Source: Candidatus Kuenenia stuttgartensis | Lineage (GTDB): Bacteria > Planctomycetota > UBA1135 > UBA2386 | NCBI GenBank assembly: GCA_945861365.1 | Contig: CAMAUH010000301.1 | Span: 1-5,673 of the forward strand | Length of the DNA stretch: 5,673 nucleotides | Direction of reading: 5' to 3' | Made by a program: the position numbers and the translations under genes | Shown here: positions 5,669 to 5,673 of the stretch, piece after piece | How the letters are laid out: each line of letters opens with the position of its first letter | Position numbering within the stretch: the first letter of the stretch is position 1 | The notes under the pieces: generated by a model | What the model saw: the letters and a program-made list of their open reading frames with translations, nothing else | What the model was told of the DNA's origin: nothing | The model's database searches: none

Positions 5669-5673
5669 TGCCG

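Noticed and set aside
5668..5673. ATG at 5668 as the start of a divergent plus-strand gene
   Set aside because: Only two codons lie within the window, so nothing can be concluded.

Overview
The window is high-GC bacterial DNA with tight gene packing and strong G/C bias at third codon positions, which produces long antisense shadow frames. It holds four complete genes and one truncated gene. The best taxonomic guess is Planctomycetota or a similar high-GC environmental lineage. This rests on three things: the short uncharged secretion leader ending in LLQEP on the amidase, the presence of a DUF3500 lipoprotein, and the isolated IS200-like transposase. It is a moderate inference from protein style, and no rRNA or other marker gene is present to confirm it.

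Layout: positions 1-510 (minus strand) carry the N-terminal 170 residues of an IS200-like (Y1/HUH, REP-associated type) transposase whose 3' end lies beyond the window. A 277-bp divergent intergenic region follows (511-787). On the plus strand come a probably exported amidase-signature hydrolase (788-2407) and, 34 bp later, a DUF3500 lipoprotein (2442-3488). They look co-directional and perhaps cotranscribed, although each start is preceded by its own TAnnnT motif at a distance that fits leaderless transcription. On the minus strand, converging on this pair with only 10 bp between stop codons, lie a type II NADH dehydrogenase (ndh, 4315-5616) and, 42 bp downstream of it, a class I SAM-dependent methyltransferase of the METTL21/family 16 type (3499-4272).

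How they work together: the plus pair is predicted to act outside the cytoplasm, with one secreted amide hydrolase and one membrane-tethered protein of unknown function. The minus pair is cytoplasmic or membrane-peripheral: NDH-2 feeds NADH electrons to quinone without pumping protons, and the methyltransferase probably modifies a protein or small molecule. No sequence feature links the two pairs functionally.

Non-coding structure: the clearest signal outside genes is a perfect 10-bp inverted repeat inside the last codons of ndh, followed at once by a second hairpin that overlaps its stop codon. A small dyad spans both convergent stop codons at 3485-3502, one dyad lies in the divergent intergenic region, and another lies upstream of ndh. 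No tRNA, rRNA, CRISPR array, complete insertion sequence or riboswitch was recognised, and I found no convincing multi-gene novel system.
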